Positions 18,390 through 27,311 are shown, counted from the first letter of the stretch. The stretch: DNA of 64,000 nucleotides from Rhodovulum sulfidophilum (GCA_003241785.1 QFPW01000004.1:162121-226120), one strand, 5' to 3'. The notes: generated from the letters alone by a model not told the origin. Numbers and translations: made by a program.

Positions 18390-18788
18390 TCAGTTCGGGC
18401 CCGGCCCGACCGACTCGGCCAGCGACCGGCTGAGACGCGCCGCGGCGCCGAGCGGCAGCGAGAAGCGGAAGATCGCGTCGTTCTCGAGCTGAAGCGAAAT
18501 CACCACGTGCCGCTCGCCCCGCGACATGATCGCGGTGGACCCGGCATCCTGGATTGGCAGCGCGACCACGGTGCGCTCCTTCCTCAGGAAATAGCGCCGG
18601 TCCTGCAGCGCCGAAGCCGCCGAGAACAGCGCCATGATCATCGGCGCGAGCGAGGTCATCGGGAAGTCGAGCGTCAGGATCTTCCCGTCGCTCGTGGTCG
18701 CCTCCACTGTCCCATAGGTGTCATCGCGGACCGAAACGTTAGCAACGCCCGAGATGACGTCCCGCGTCTTGCGAATTTCTTCTGACAT
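18390..18788 (-). CDS. Hypothetical protein
   Basis: A 132-residue protein that I do not recognise. The ATG at 18788 (MSEEIRKTRD) is preferred over the one at 18824, because the intervening 12 residues look like leader. The chain is soluble with alternating beta strands (VEATTSDGKILTLDF, HVVISLQLENDAIFRFSLPL) and a central hydrophobic helix (TSLAPMIMALFSAASAL). This composition suggests a small alpha/beta or PilZ-like fold, but no motif supports a function. It stands alone between intergenic regions on both sides. Confidence 0.6.
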   Translation of the reverse strand: MSEEIRKTRDVISGVANVSVRDDTYGTVEATTSDGKILTLDFPMTSLAPMIMALFSAASALQDRRYFLRKERTVVALPIQDAGSTAIMSRGERHVVISLQLENDAIFRFSLPLGAAARLSRSLAESVGPGPN

Positions 18789-19035
18789 CGTAATTCCGTG
18801 GTTAATATGCGAGGCGATGGGCACTCAAAGCGCGCGACCGGAGCCGATAGTCGTAAAAAATGTATTCGGTACAACTTGAAGGCTTGTTACGCAACTTGGC
18901 GACAGGTTCAAGCGCATTCTGGCTCACGCCTCGGCGTCCGCCAGCTGACCCTGTGATTTCGGCTCCACCGCCGCGAAGCCTATCCCGAACCCTCCTGGAA
19001 GTCCGCGGCCGAAGTCCGGAAGCGGCGCAATCCGC

Positions 19036-19479
19036 CTATCCCCAGAGCCTTGGCTCGGCGAATTCCACCGAATTCCCGGCGGGATCGCGCAGGTAGATCG
19101 ACCGCGCGCCGTTCGGCCAGCGGAAGTCCGCCTCGATCGCGACGCCGGCCGCGGTGAACCGCGCGACCCAGGCATCGAGATTCTCGCTCGCGAAGCACAT
19201 ATGGCCCGGGCCGCGGGCGCCATGGGGCGGCACCGGCGGCCCGGAGCCCGGCGGGCGCGCGGTCGCCTCGGGATCGAAGACGAGCAGCATGCCCGCGCCG
19301 CAGCGGAAGAACACATGCCGTCCGGGGGCCTCGACGACCACCGGAAGGCCGATCAGCCCGCCGTAGAAGGCGCGCGCCGCCGCGAGGTCCGGGGCGTAGA
19401 GCGCGGTTTCGAGGATCGCCGCCGGCGGATCCCGGCCCGCGGCGCCGGACGGCGCCGGCGCGCGGGCCTCGGCGGCCAC
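19036..19479 (-). CDS. VOC family (glyoxalase/bleomycin-resistance-like) protein
   Basis: A 147-residue vicinal-oxygen-chelate protein. The second half shows the classic pattern: LYAPDLAAARAFYGGLIGLPVV, then HVFFRCGAGMLLVFDP, GHMCFASENLDAWVARF and SIYLRDPAGNSVEFAEPRLW. Metal ligands fit the family (histidine in GHMCF, glutamate in SVEFAE). No ATG fits; a GTG at 19479 preceded by GGAGAGG is the best start and lies 8 bp after the stop of the YeaQ-like gene, so the two form a small operon. Substrate cannot be predicted. Confidence 0.82.
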   Translation of the reverse strand: MAAEARAPAPSGAAGRDPPAAILETALYAPDLAAARAFYGGLIGLPVVVEAPGRHVFFRCGAGMLLVFDPEATARPPGSGPPVPPHGARGPGHMCFASENLDAWVARFTAAGVAIEADFRWPNGARSIYLRDPAGNSVEFAEPRLWG

Positions 19480-19487
19480 GCCGCCCG

Positions 19488-19742
19488 CTATCCTCTCCGT
19501 CCCGAGACCGCGCCGACGATCGCGAGCAGGACGATCGAGCCGATGGTCGCGACCACCAGCGCGCCGACGAAGCCTCCGGCGGTGAGGCCGAGCAGGCTGA
19601 ACAGGAAGGCGCCGAGATAGGCGCCGATCACGCCGACGATGAGGTTCGTGAGCAGCCCGTGGCTTCGGCTCATCACCTGTTCCGCGATCCATCCCGCGAT
19701 CAACCCGATGAGCAGGAAGCTCAGCCAGCCGAATCCTTGCAT
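19488..19742 (-). CDS. GlsB/YeaQ/YmgE family stress-associated membrane protein
   Basis: An 84-residue protein with three hydrophobic, glycine-rich segments (WLSFLLIGLIAGWIAEQVM, IVGVIGAYLGAFLFSLLG, GFVGALVVATIGSIVLLAIVG), the normal size and pattern of the transglycosylase-associated YeaQ/YmgE family. These inner-membrane proteins are often induced by stress; their biochemical role is unknown. The ATG at 19742 follows GGAGGGA at 8 bp. It is the first gene of the pair with the VOC gene. Confidence 0.9.
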   Translation of the reverse strand: MQGFGWLSFLLIGLIAGWIAEQVMSRSHGLLTNLIVGVIGAYLGAFLFSLLGLTAGGFVGALVVATIGSIVLLAIVGAVSGRRG

Positions 19743-19839
19743 ATTTCATCTCCCTCCGACGCCGGAACTGGCGCCGCGATTGCTTCAACGCGCGGCGGCG
19801 TTTCTGGCTCCATCGAAGGAAGACCCGGCCGGGAAAAAC

Positions 19840-20532
19840 CTATTCGGCGTCCCAGCGGCCGCGCCGCGCCTCGGCCCTCGCGCGGAGCGCGCGGGCGGTG
19901 GCGCGGTTCTCGAGCACGACGCCGAAGACGCAGCCGGCGAGGAAGCCGCCGAGATGCGCCTGCCAGGCGAGCATCCCGCCGAGGCCGACGTACATCGCGA
20001 CGTTGAGCGCCGCGAGCACGCCGATCCGGACCCAGACCGGCTGGGTCGAGACCCCGGCCGCGCGGTGCCGGCGCAGGTCCCAGACGCTCCAGACGCCGAT
20101 GAAGGCGAAATCCGCGCCCGAGGCGCCGACCATGGGCACCGGGCTCGTCGAGAGCAGCGCGTAGGCCGCCCCGCCCCCCACAGCGCCGACGAGAAACAGC
20201 GGCAGGATGACCCCGTCGCCGTAGCGGTCGGCGACGAACCGCCCGAGCGCGAGCAGGATCGCCATGTTCATCACCATGTGCAGCAGGCTGCCGTGCAGGA
20301 GCGCGTGGCTGAGGAACATCGTATAGGGCTGGAGCGCGAAGATCGGCTCGGCGCCATGCAGGAGCGGCGTCCAGAAGGCGCCGGTCTGCAGGAAGCGCCC
20401 GCGCAGGGTCGGGTCGGGGATCCAGCCGGCGTCCGAGGCCGAGAGCAGGCATTCGATCGCGGCGATCACCAGCACGAGCACGAGGAGCGCGCGCGGCAGC
20501 GGCCGGTGGGGCTCGGTCGGAGCGATGGTCAT
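19840..20532 (-). CDS. Rhomboid family intramembrane serine protease
   Basis: A 230-residue, six- to seven-helix membrane protease. The catalytic serine is in GASGA (S138) and the histidine in QAHLGGFLAG (H193). The helix-2 motif HMVMN (H85, N89) that builds the oxyanion hole is also intact, so the enzyme should be active. It cleaves transmembrane segments of other membrane proteins; the substrate is unknown. The last 20 residues are a basic tail. It diverges from the ABC transporter at 20694, with about 160 bp between them. Confidence 0.92.
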   Translation of the reverse strand: MTIAPTEPHRPLPRALLVLVLVIAAIECLLSASDAGWIPDPTLRGRFLQTGAFWTPLLHGAEPIFALQPYTMFLSHALLHGSLLHMVMNMAILLALGRFVADRYGDGVILPLFLVGAVGGGAAYALLSTSPVPMVGASGADFAFIGVWSVWDLRRHRAAGVSTQPVWVRIGVLAALNVAMYVGLGGMLAWQAHLGGFLAGCVFGVVLENRATARALRARAEARRGRWDAE

Positions 20533-20693
20533 CGGGCCTGTCCTCGGATGCGCCGCGCCGGCCGGTCCCGGTCGCGCGCGCCATGCTTGGCCGGGCCGGC
20601 GTGGCGGCGCAAGCCCGAAGCGGCCAGCCTCACGCCGGCTTGCTCACGCCGGGTTGCTCGCGCCGCCCGCCCGCGCCGTGCTAGGGAGCGGAC

Positions 20694-21347
20694 ATGCTCG
20701 CGATCCGTTCCGTCACCAAGTCCTATCCCACCGCGCAGGGCGCCCTCCCGGTGCTGCGCGGCGTCTCGCTCGATCTCGCCGCCGGGCGCAGCCTCGCGCT
20801 CACCGGCGAATCCGGCAGCGGCAAGAGCACGCTCCTGCATCTCGCCGGCGGGCTCGAGCGCGCCGATTCCGGGGTGATCCGCGTGGGCGCGGCCGAAGTG
20901 ACCGCGCTCGACGATCCGGGCCGCGCCCGGCTCCGGCGCGACACGGTCGGGATCGTGTTCCAGCAGTTCAACCTGATCCCGAGCCTCGACGTCGCGGCCA
21001 ATCTCGGCTTCCAGGCGCGGCTCGCCGGCCGGCTCGATCCCGGCTGGACGGCGGAGCTCGCCGCGCGGCTCGGGCTCACGCCGCTCCTCGCGCGCTATCC
21101 CGAGCAGCTCTCGGGCGGGCAGCAGCAGCGGGTGGCGATCGGCCGGGCGCTCGCGGCGCGGCCGGCGCTGGTGCTCGCGGACGAGCCGACCGGCAATCTC
21201 GACGAGGCGACCGGCGACGCGGTGATCGACCTCCTGCTCGGCCTCGTCTCCGAGACCGGCGCGGCGCTCCTGATGGTGACGCACAGCGGCCGGCTCGCGG
21301 CCCGGCTCGACGCGCGGGCGCATCTGCACGCGGGCACCGTCGCATGA
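20694..21347 (+). CDS. ABC transporter ATP-binding protein (LolD/MacB type)
   Basis: A 217-residue ATPase of the LolD/MacB/FtsE class. Walker A GESGSGKS is near residues 39-46, the Q-loop in GIVFQQFNLIPSLDV, the signature LSGGQQQRVAIGRAL and Walker B LVLADEPTGNLDE. It overlaps the FtsX-type permease by ATGA and would energise it. Together with the permease and the lipocalin-like gene it matches the AttEFGH arrangement described in Agrobacterium. A CTAGGG box 8 bp before the ATG may be a -10 element, giving a very short leader. Confidence 0.9.
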   Translation: MLAIRSVTKSYPTAQGALPVLRGVSLDLAAGRSLALTGESGSGKSTLLHLAGGLERADSGVIRVGAAEVTALDDPGRARLRRDTVGIVFQQFNLIPSLDVAANLGFQARLAGRLDPGWTAELAARLGLTPLLARYPEQLSGGQQQRVAIGRALAARPALVLADEPTGNLDEATGDAVIDLLLGLVSETGAALLMVTHSGRLAARLDARAHLHAGTVA

Positions 21348-23740
21348 CCGGCGCGCTCGCCGCCGCGCTGCTGAGCTACTGGCGGCGTCATCCGGTGGAA
21401 CTCCTGACGCTCCTGATCGGCCTCGCCACCGCGACCGCGCTCTGGAGCGGGGTTCAGGCGCTGAACGCCGAGGCGCGGGCGAGCTACGCGGCGGCGGAGC
21501 AGGTGCTCGCGGGCGGCGGCGCCACGCGGATAGAGGCGCTCGACGGGCAGGATTTCCCGCTCGCCGATTATGTCGCGCTGCGGCGGGCCGGGCTCCGGGT
21601 CTCGCCGGTGCTGGAAGGCACCTGGCGCCGCGACGGCCGGGCGCTCCGGCTGATCGGGATCGAGCCCCTGACCCTGCCGCCGGGCGCGACCGAGCTCGGC
21701 TCCGATCCCGCCGACCTGCCGGGCTTCCTGCTGCCTCCGGGCCGGGCCTACGCGGCGCCCGAGACCATCGCGGCGCTGGAAGGCGTCGCCCTGCCCCCAC
21801 TCCGCCCCTCCGACCGGCTGCCGCCCGAGACGCTGCTCATGGACATCGGCCGGGCCGCGGCGCTGCTCGGCGCGCCGGACCGGGTCTCCTACCTGCTCGC
21901 CCCCGCCGGCACCGCGCTTCCGCCCGATTTCGCCGACCGGCTGATGCTGGCGCCGGGCGCCGGCGGCGATCTCTCGCGGCTGACGGACAGCTTCCACCTG
22001 AACCTCACCGCCTTCGGCTTCCTGAGCTTCCTCGTCGGGCTCATCATCGTCTACGCCGCGATCGGCCTCGCCTTCGAGCGGCGGCGGCCGATGCTGCGCA
22101 CGCTCAGGCTCGTCGGGGTCTCGGCGCGGCGGCTGACGGCGGCGCTGCTCGCGGAGATCCTGGTCCTCGCGCTCGTCGGCGGCGCGATCGGCATGGTCGC
22201 GGGCTACGCGCTCGCCGCGGCGCTGCTCCCGGATGTCGCGGCCTCGCTCGACGGGCTCTACGGCACGCATGTCCCGGGCCAGCTCACGCTCACCCCCGCC
22301 TGGTGGCTCGCCGGGCTCGGCATCGCGGTGCTCGGCGCGCTTCTCGCCGCCGCCGACAGCCTCGCGCGCGCCTTCCGGCTTGGCCCGCTCGCCTCGGCGC
22401 GGCCCGAGGCCTGGCTCGGCGCGCTCCGCCGCCGGCTCGGCTGGCAGGTCGCGGCCGCCGTCGGCCTCGCCGCCGCCGCGCTCGCCCTTCTCGGGTTCGG
22501 CGCCTCGCTTTTCGCGGGCTTCGCGCTCATGGGCGCGCTCCTGCTCGGCGCGGCGCTGCTTTTGCCCGCGCTGCTCGCCGGGGTGCTCGGGATCCTCGGC
22601 GCCCGGGCGCGCGGGCCGCTCGCGGAATGGCTCTGGGCCGACAGCCGGCAGCGGCTCGGCGGGCTCTCGCTGGCGCTGATGGCGCTCCTGCTGGCACTCG
22701 GCGTCAACATCGGCGTCGGCACGATGGTCGAGAGCTTCCGCGCCACCTTCACCGGCTGGCTCGACCAGCGGCTCGGCGCCGAGATCTATCTTTCCGCCCC
22801 CGACGGCGCGACGGCCGGGGCCGCCGCCACTTTCCTCGCCGCCGATCCAGCCACCCGCGCCGTGCTCCCGATCGGCGCGGCGCGCAGCCGCTTCGACGGC
22901 GCCCCGCTCGAGATCTACGCCTTCACCGACAATCCGATCTACCGCGCCGGCTGGCCGCTCCTCGCGGCCCTCGACGCCCCGTGGGACGCCGTGGCGCGCG
23001 GCGAGGCGGTGATGGTGAACGAGCAGCTTGCCCGCCGCGCCCGTCTCGCGCCCGGCGACGCGATCACGCTTCCGACCGCGACCGGCGCCTGGGAGACCCG
23101 CGTCGCCGCGGTCTATTCCGACTACGGCAACCCCGAGGCGCAGATCCTCGCCCCGATCGCCGAGGTCCGCGCCCGCTGGCCCCGGGCCGAGGCGCGCCGG
23201 CTCGCGGTCCGCGCCGAGCCCGGGGCGGTGCCCGGGCTCATCGCCGGGCTCCGCGCGCGGTTCGACGTCGAGGTGACCGACCAGGCCGAGCTGCGCGCCT
23301 CGGCCGAGGCGGTGTTCGACAAGACCTTCGCCGTCACCCTCGCGCTCAACGCGCTGACGCTCGCGGTCGCGGGCATCGCCCTCCTGACCGGGCTCCTCAC
23401 CCTCGCCGAGCAGCGGCTCGGGCAGCTCGCGCCGCTCTGGGCGCTCGGGCTGACGCGGCGACGGCTCGCCGCGCTCGAGATCGGCCAGGCGGTCGGCCTC
23501 GCCGGGCTGACGGCGCTCGCGGCGCTGCCGCTCGGCCTCGCCGTCGCCTGGGTGCTGACCGAGGTGATCAATCCCCGCGCCTTCGGCTGGCGCCTGCCGC
23601 TCCTCGTCTTCCCCGCCGACTGGGCCCGGCTCTTCCTGCTCGCGCTCCTGACCGGGGCGCTAGCGGCGCTCTGGCCCGCGCTCCGCCTGCGCCGCGCGGC
23701 GCCCGCCGACCTACTCCGGAGGTTCAGCGATGAACGCTAG
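21344..23740 (+). CDS. ABC transporter permease, FtsX/MacB-like
   Basis: A 798-residue permease with two FtsX domains. The first helix is at about residues 18-36, an outside domain follows to about 215, then a cluster of helices (FLSFLVGLIIVYAAIGLAFERR onward) with the cytoplasmic RLVGVSARRLTAALLAEI coupling motif. A second soluble domain and the final helices (ALTLAVAGIALLTGLLTL to ARLFLLALLTGALAALWPAL) end the chain. The ATG at 21344 overlaps the ATPase stop (ATGA); the longer open frame upstream is a shadow. Such mechanotransmission permeases do not import; they move lipids or proteins at the envelope. Confidence 0.88.
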   Translation: MTGALAAALLSYWRRHPVELLTLLIGLATATALWSGVQALNAEARASYAAAEQVLAGGGATRIEALDGQDFPLADYVALRRAGLRVSPVLEGTWRRDGRALRLIGIEPLTLPPGATELGSDPADLPGFLLPPGRAYAAPETIAALEGVALPPLRPSDRLPPETLLMDIGRAAALLGAPDRVSYLLAPAGTALPPDFADRLMLAPGAGGDLSRLTDSFHLNLTAFGFLSFLVGLIIVYAAIGLAFERRRPMLRTLRLVGVSARRLTAALLAEILVLALVGGAIGMVAGYALAAALLPDVAASLDGLYGTHVPGQLTLTPAWWLAGLGIAVLGALLAAADSLARAFRLGPLASARPEAWLGALRRRLGWQVAAAVGLAAAALALLGFGASLFAGFALMGALLLGAALLLPALLAGVLGILGARARGPLAEWLWADSRQRLGGLSLALMALLLALGVNIGVGTMVESFRATFTGWLDQRLGAEIYLSAPDGATAGAAATFLAADPATRAVLPIGAARSRFDGAPLEIYAFTDNPIYRAGWPLLAALDAPWDAVARGEAVMVNEQLARRARLAPGDAITLPTATGAWETRVAAVYSDYGNPEAQILAPIAEVRARWPRAEARRLAVRAEPGAVPGLIAGLRARFDVEVTDQAELRASAEAVFDKTFAVTLALNALTLAVAGIALLTGLLTLAEQRLGQLAPLWALGLTRRRLAALEIGQAVGLAGLTALAALPLGLAVAWVLTEVINPRAFGWRLPLLVFPADWARLFLLALLTGALAALWPALRLRRAAPADLLRRFSDER

Positions 23741-24791
23741 GGCGCTGCTTCTGCTCGCTTTCCTTCCCGTGGCCGCCTTCGGACAGGGTTTCGCCGGCCT
23801 CGGCCGCGAGGAGGAGGGATTCCGGCCGGTGACCCCGCCCGCCGCGCTCGCCTTCCCGCGCGACCATGGCGCGCACGAGGGGTTCCGCATCGAATGGTGG
23901 TACCTGACCGCGAACCTCAAGGGGCCGGACGGCCAGGACCTCGGCGCGCAATGGACCCTCTTCCGGCAGGCGCTGTCACCGGAGCCGGAGGCGTCGGGCT
24001 GGGACAGCGACGCGGTCTGGATGGCGCACGCGGCGGTGACGACGCCGACCAGCCACCATTTCGCCGAGACCTTCGCGCGGGGCGGCATCGGCCAGGCCGA
24101 GGTGACGGCCGAGCCCTTCGCCGCGGTGATCGACGACTGGTCGATGCGGGGCGCGGCCCAATCGGGCGAGGATGCGATCGCAAGGCTCGCCATCCACGCG
24201 GCGGGAGAGGATTTCGCCTATGACCTCGCCGCCGTGGCGGTCCCGCCGCCGGTGCCGCAGGGCGTGGACGGGTTCAGCGTGAAATCCGAGGGCGGACAGG
24301 CGTCCTACTATTACAGCCAGCCGTTCTACACCGTGACCGGTAGCGTGACGCTCGGGAGCGAGACCCTGCCGGTGACCGGCACCGCCTGGCTCGACCGGGA
24401 ATGGTCGAGCCAGCCGCTCGCCGGCGACCAGGAGGGCTGGGACTGGTTCGCCCTCTCGCTGGCAACCGGCGAGCGGGTGATGCTGTTCGCGCTGCGCTCG
24501 GCGGGCGCCGCGCCCTTCCTCTCGGGGACGTGGATCGCCCCGGACGGCGCCGCGACCCCGCTCGCCCGCGACGGGGTCCGCCTCACGCCGCTCGCCGAAA
24601 CCGAGGTCGCCGGGCGCAAGGTCCCGACGCGCTGGCGGATCGAGGTGCCGGCGCGCGGCCTCGACACCACCGCCGAGGCGGTGAACCCCGGCGCCTGGAT
24701 GGGCACGGCCTATCCCTATTGGGAAGGGCCGGTCTGGCTCGACGGCGGCGCCACGGGCATGGGCTATCTGGAGATGACCGGCTACCGGTGA
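23730..24791 (+). CDS. AttH/CrtC-like lipocalin-domain protein
   Basis: A 353-residue protein with an N-terminal signal peptide (LLLLAFLPVAAFG). The fold is that of the AttH/CrtC family (carotenoid 1,2-hydratase-like, two lipocalin barrels). The motif HEGFRIEWWYLTANLKG near residue 50 and GTAWLDREWSSQPL near 220 are diagnostic. It overlaps the permease gene by 11 bp, so ATPase, permease and this protein form one unit. A periplasmic or outer-membrane lipid- or isoprenoid-handling partner of the ABC complex is likely. A true carotenoid hydratase is less likely, because no carotenoid genes adjoin. Confidence 0.85.
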   Translation: MNARALLLLAFLPVAAFGQGFAGLGREEEGFRPVTPPAALAFPRDHGAHEGFRIEWWYLTANLKGPDGQDLGAQWTLFRQALSPEPEASGWDSDAVWMAHAAVTTPTSHHFAETFARGGIGQAEVTAEPFAAVIDDWSMRGAAQSGEDAIARLAIHAAGEDFAYDLAAVAVPPPVPQGVDGFSVKSEGGQASYYYSQPFYTVTGSVTLGSETLPVTGTAWLDREWSSQPLAGDQEGWDWFALSLATGERVMLFALRSAGAAPFLSGTWIAPDGAATPLARDGVRLTPLAETEVAGRKVPTRWRIEVPARGLDTTAEAVNPGAWMGTAYPYWEGPVWLDGGATGMGYLEMTGYR

Positions 24792-24829
24792 CTCCGGGGC
24801 GGTCCGCGGGGATTAAGCAGGTTACGCTG

Positions 24830-25036
24830 CCCCGGGCTCGACCCGGGGCCCCGATCCTCGGCGCGCCGCCCGGGGCTCGAGGTCCCGGATCAAGTCCGGG
24901 ACAGCGGAGGTGTAGCGCCGCGGGCGGAGTTTGCTTCCCCGGGGCTGGATCTCGCCGCCCCGGGCTCGACGCGGGGCCCCGACCCTCGGCGCGCCGCCCG
25001 GGGCTGGAGGTCCCGGATCAGGTCCGGGATAGCGGA
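24830..25036. repeat. Two tandem copies of a palindromic GC-rich repeat module
   Basis: Units 24830-24908 and 24958-25036 are nearly identical over about 79 bp with a period of 128 bp. Each contains CCCCGGGCTCGAC facing GGGGCC and the hairpin TCCCGGATCAxGTCCGGGA. The same module recurs inside the composite elements at 39197-39277 and 45082-45162. This 334-bp gap between genes holds nothing else recognisable. Confidence 0.85.
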
Positions 25037-25125
25037 GCACTTCCTCCGCGCGCGGCTCCCCGGAGACCGCGCGGATGGACAGCGGAGCGCGAAGGGACCA
25101 ACATGGGTCGGGGAGGATGAGGGAC

Positions 25126-25524
25126 ATGACCGAAACGATCGAAGAGAGCATCAACGTCCTCGGCGAGAAGCTCAAACCCTGCGCCTTCGACCCGGTGACC
25201 GGGTTCTACCGCAACGGCTGCTGCGATACCGGCGCGGAGGATCGCGGCGCGCATACGGTCTGCGTCCGCGTCACCGAGGAGTTCCTCGCCTATTCCCGGG
25301 CCCGCGGCAACGACCTCTCGACGCCCCGGCCCGAGTTCGGCTTCCACGGCCTCCGGCCCGGCGATCGCTGGTGCCTCTGCGCCGAGCGCTGGAAGGAGGC
25401 CTGGATGGCCGGCGTGGCGCCGAAGGTGATCCTCGCCAGCACGCACCGCGCCACGCTGCGCCATGTGCCGATCGAGGCGCTGCTCGCCAATGCGATGCCG
25501 GGAAAGGGGACGACGCGGGCGTAG
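25126..25524 (+). CDS. DUF2237 family protein
   Basis: A 132-residue protein collinear with DUF2237: SINVLGEKLKPCAFDPVTGF, the cysteine pair in NGCCDTGAEDRG, HTVCVRVTEEFL, then RGNDLSTPRPEFGFHGLRPG and GDRWCLCAERWKEA. The conserved cysteines and histidines suggest metal or substrate binding, but no activity is known. The ATG at 25126 is chosen because a GGGAGG site stands about 10 bp upstream; another ATG at 25117 overlaps that site. The stop lies 3 bp from the stop of the convergent DUF1622 gene. Confidence 0.92.
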   Translation: MTETIEESINVLGEKLKPCAFDPVTGFYRNGCCDTGAEDRGAHTVCVRVTEEFLAYSRARGNDLSTPRPEFGFHGLRPGDRWCLCAERWKEAWMAGVAPKVILASTHRATLRHVPIEALLANAMPGKGTTRA

Positions 25525-25527
25525 GCT

Positions 25528-25941
25528 TCAGTCCGGCCGGTCCATCTCGCGCCGGATCTCGCCGATCTCGCGGTCGAGGAAGAAGCTGATCGCCGAGCGG
25601 ATGAGCACCAGCAGGCCGAGAAACAGCAGATCGTTGAGCGCGAGGCTGAGCGCGGTGTGGATGATGTCCGAGACGATCAGGAGCTCGAGCCCCGCGAGGA
25701 TGTAGCGGCCGAGCTGCGCGCGCTGCGCGTCGATCCCGCGCAGCCGGAGCGCGGTCTCGCCCGCCGTCTCGGCGCCGACGAAGCCGAGCACGAAGCGGGT
25801 GGCACCGATCAGCATCACGACGATCGACAGGATGTCGATCCCCGCCGTCACCCATTCGAGCGCCTCGACCAGCCCCGAAAGCTCGCCATGCAGCACGCTC
25901 GGCGAAGCCGCCGCCAGATTCTCGACGGCGCTCGTGTCCAT
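25528..25941 (-). CDS. DUF1622 family membrane protein
   Basis: A 137-residue inner-membrane protein with three or four hydrophobic segments. The motifs VTAGIDILSIVVMLIGATRF, then RGIDAQRAQLGRYILAGLELLIVSDII and LLVLIRSAISFFLDREI are typical of DUF1622. The function of the family is unknown. It is transcribed alone, starting at the ATG at 25941; the much longer open frame upstream is the shadow of hisB. Confidence 0.9.
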   Translation of the reverse strand: MDTSAVENLAAASPSVLHGELSGLVEALEWVTAGIDILSIVVMLIGATRFVLGFVGAETAGETALRLRGIDAQRAQLGRYILAGLELLIVSDIIHTALSLALNDLLFLGLLVLIRSAISFFLDREIGEIRREMDRPD

Positions 25942-26082
25942 GCTCGCGGCCCTTCGGTGATGGTCGCGCCGATCATGCATATCGCGAAACGCCTGTCGAG
26001 ACGGCGCCGCGCGGAGGCCGGCCGCTTGCCGGCACCGCGCCCCGTCCTGTAAGGGAAGCCATCCCGAAGGAGACGGCGAGAC

Positions 26083-26676
26083 ATGCGCGAGAGCGAGATC
26101 ACCCGCGAGACCCACGAGACGCAGCTGACGGTCCGGATCAACCTCGACGGCCGGGGCGCGCATGACTGCGCCACCGGCGTCGGGTTCTTCGACCATATGC
26201 TGGACCAGCTCGCCCGGCACGCGATGATCGACCTCCACGTCCGCGCCAAGGGCGACCTGCACATCGACGACCACCACACCGTCGAGGACGTCGGCATCGC
26301 GCTCGGCCGCGCGCTTGGCGAAGCGCTCGGCGACAAGCGCGGCATCCGCCGCTACGGCTCCTGCCACCTCGCGATGGACGAGGCGCTGGTGCGCGCCGCG
26401 CTCGACCTCTCGGGCCGGCCGTTTCTCGTGTGGAACGTCGAGTTCCCGACCGAGAAGATCGGGACGTTCGACACCCAGTTGGTGCGCGAGTTCTTCACCG
26501 CCTTCGCGATGAACGGCGGCGTGACGCTCAACGTGGCGAAGCTCGACGGCGTCAACAGCCACCACATCGCGGAAGCCGCGTTCAAGGCGGTCGCCCGCGC
26601 GCTGCGCGAGGCGCTCGAGCCCGATCCGCGGGCGGGGGGCGAGATCCCCTCGACCAAGGGCACGCTCTCGGCATGA
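26083..26676 (+). CDS. hisB: Imidazoleglycerol-phosphate dehydratase
   Basis: A 197-residue monofunctional HisB that converts imidazole glycerol phosphate to imidazole acetol phosphate in histidine synthesis. The repeated metal motifs are intact: GFFDHMLDQLARH, DDHHTVEDVGIALG, DLSGRPF and NSHHIAEAAFKAVARAL. Manganese-binding histidines are in the two DHH/SHHIAE motifs. Length and domain match the stand-alone alphaproteobacterial form without a phosphatase. It overlaps hisH by ATGA and opens the first half of the histidine cluster. GAAGGAGACGG stands at the ribosome-binding position. Confidence 0.97.
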   Translation: MRESEITRETHETQLTVRINLDGRGAHDCATGVGFFDHMLDQLARHAMIDLHVRAKGDLHIDDHHTVEDVGIALGRALGEALGDKRGIRRYGSCHLAMDEALVRAALDLSGRPFLVWNVEFPTEKIGTFDTQLVREFFTAFAMNGGVTLNVAKLDGVNSHHIAEAAFKAVARALREALEPDPRAGGEIPSTKGTLSA

Positions 26677-27311
26677 CGACCGCGATCATCGACTACGACA
26701 GCGGCAACCTGCATTCGGCGGCGAAGAGCTTCCAGCGCGTCGCCGACGAGACCGGGGGCGGGCCGATCCTCGTGACGTCGGATCCCGAGGCGGTGGCGCG
26801 GGCCGAGCGGATCGTGCTCCCGGGCGTCGGCGCCTTCGCCGACTGCCGCGCGGGGCTGCTCGCGCGCGACGGGCTCTTCGAGGCGATCGAGGCGCGGGTC
26901 CGGGGCGACGGTGTCCCCTTCCTCGGGATCTGCGTCGGCATGCAGATGCTGGCGACCTGGGGCCGCGAATTCGCCGACACGCCGGGCTTCGACTGGGTGC
27001 CAGGCGAGGTCGTGCCGCTCACCCCGTCCGCCCCCGCCTGCAAGATCCCGCACATGGGCTGGAACGCGCTGGAGGTCGTGGCGGAGCATCCGCTGCTCGA
27101 CGGGATCGCGACCGGCGACCACGCCTATTTCGTGCATTCCTTCCATTTCGTACCCGCCGATCCCGCTGACCTCGTCGCGCGCGTCGACCACGGCGGCCCG
27201 GTCACGGCGGCGATCGCCCGCGGCAATATCGCCGGGACGCAGTTCCATCCGGAGAAGAGCCAGGCGACCGGGCTGCGGCTGATCGCGAACTTCCTGCGCT
27301 GGCAGCCCTGA
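26673..27311 (+). CDS. hisH: Imidazole glycerol phosphate synthase, glutamine amidotransferase subunit
   Basis: A 212-residue class I glutaminase that feeds ammonia to HisF. The nucleophile is C87 in GICVGMQML; the histidine and glutamate of the triad are in TQFHPEKSQ near the C-terminus. PGVGAFADC carries the oxyanion loop. The ATG at 26673 overlaps the hisB stop (ATGA); the longer open frame is a shadow of hisB. HisF lies 2.8 kb downstream, so the two subunits are not adjacent in this genome. Confidence 0.97.
   Translation: MTTAIIDYDSGNLHSAAKSFQRVADETGGGPILVTSDPEAVARAERIVLPGVGAFADCRAGLLARDGLFEAIEARVRGDGVPFLGICVGMQMLATWGREFADTPGFDWVPGEVVPLTPSAPACKIPHMGWNALEVVAEHPLLDGIATGDHAYFVHSFHFVPADPADLVARVDHGGPVTAAIARGNIAGTQFHPEKSQATGLRLIANFLRWQP

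Noticed and set aside
23730..24791. Carotenoid biosynthesis role for the CrtC-like gene
   Set aside because: The partner genes are an FtsX-type ABC transporter, and no carotenoid genes are present; the AttH reading fits better.
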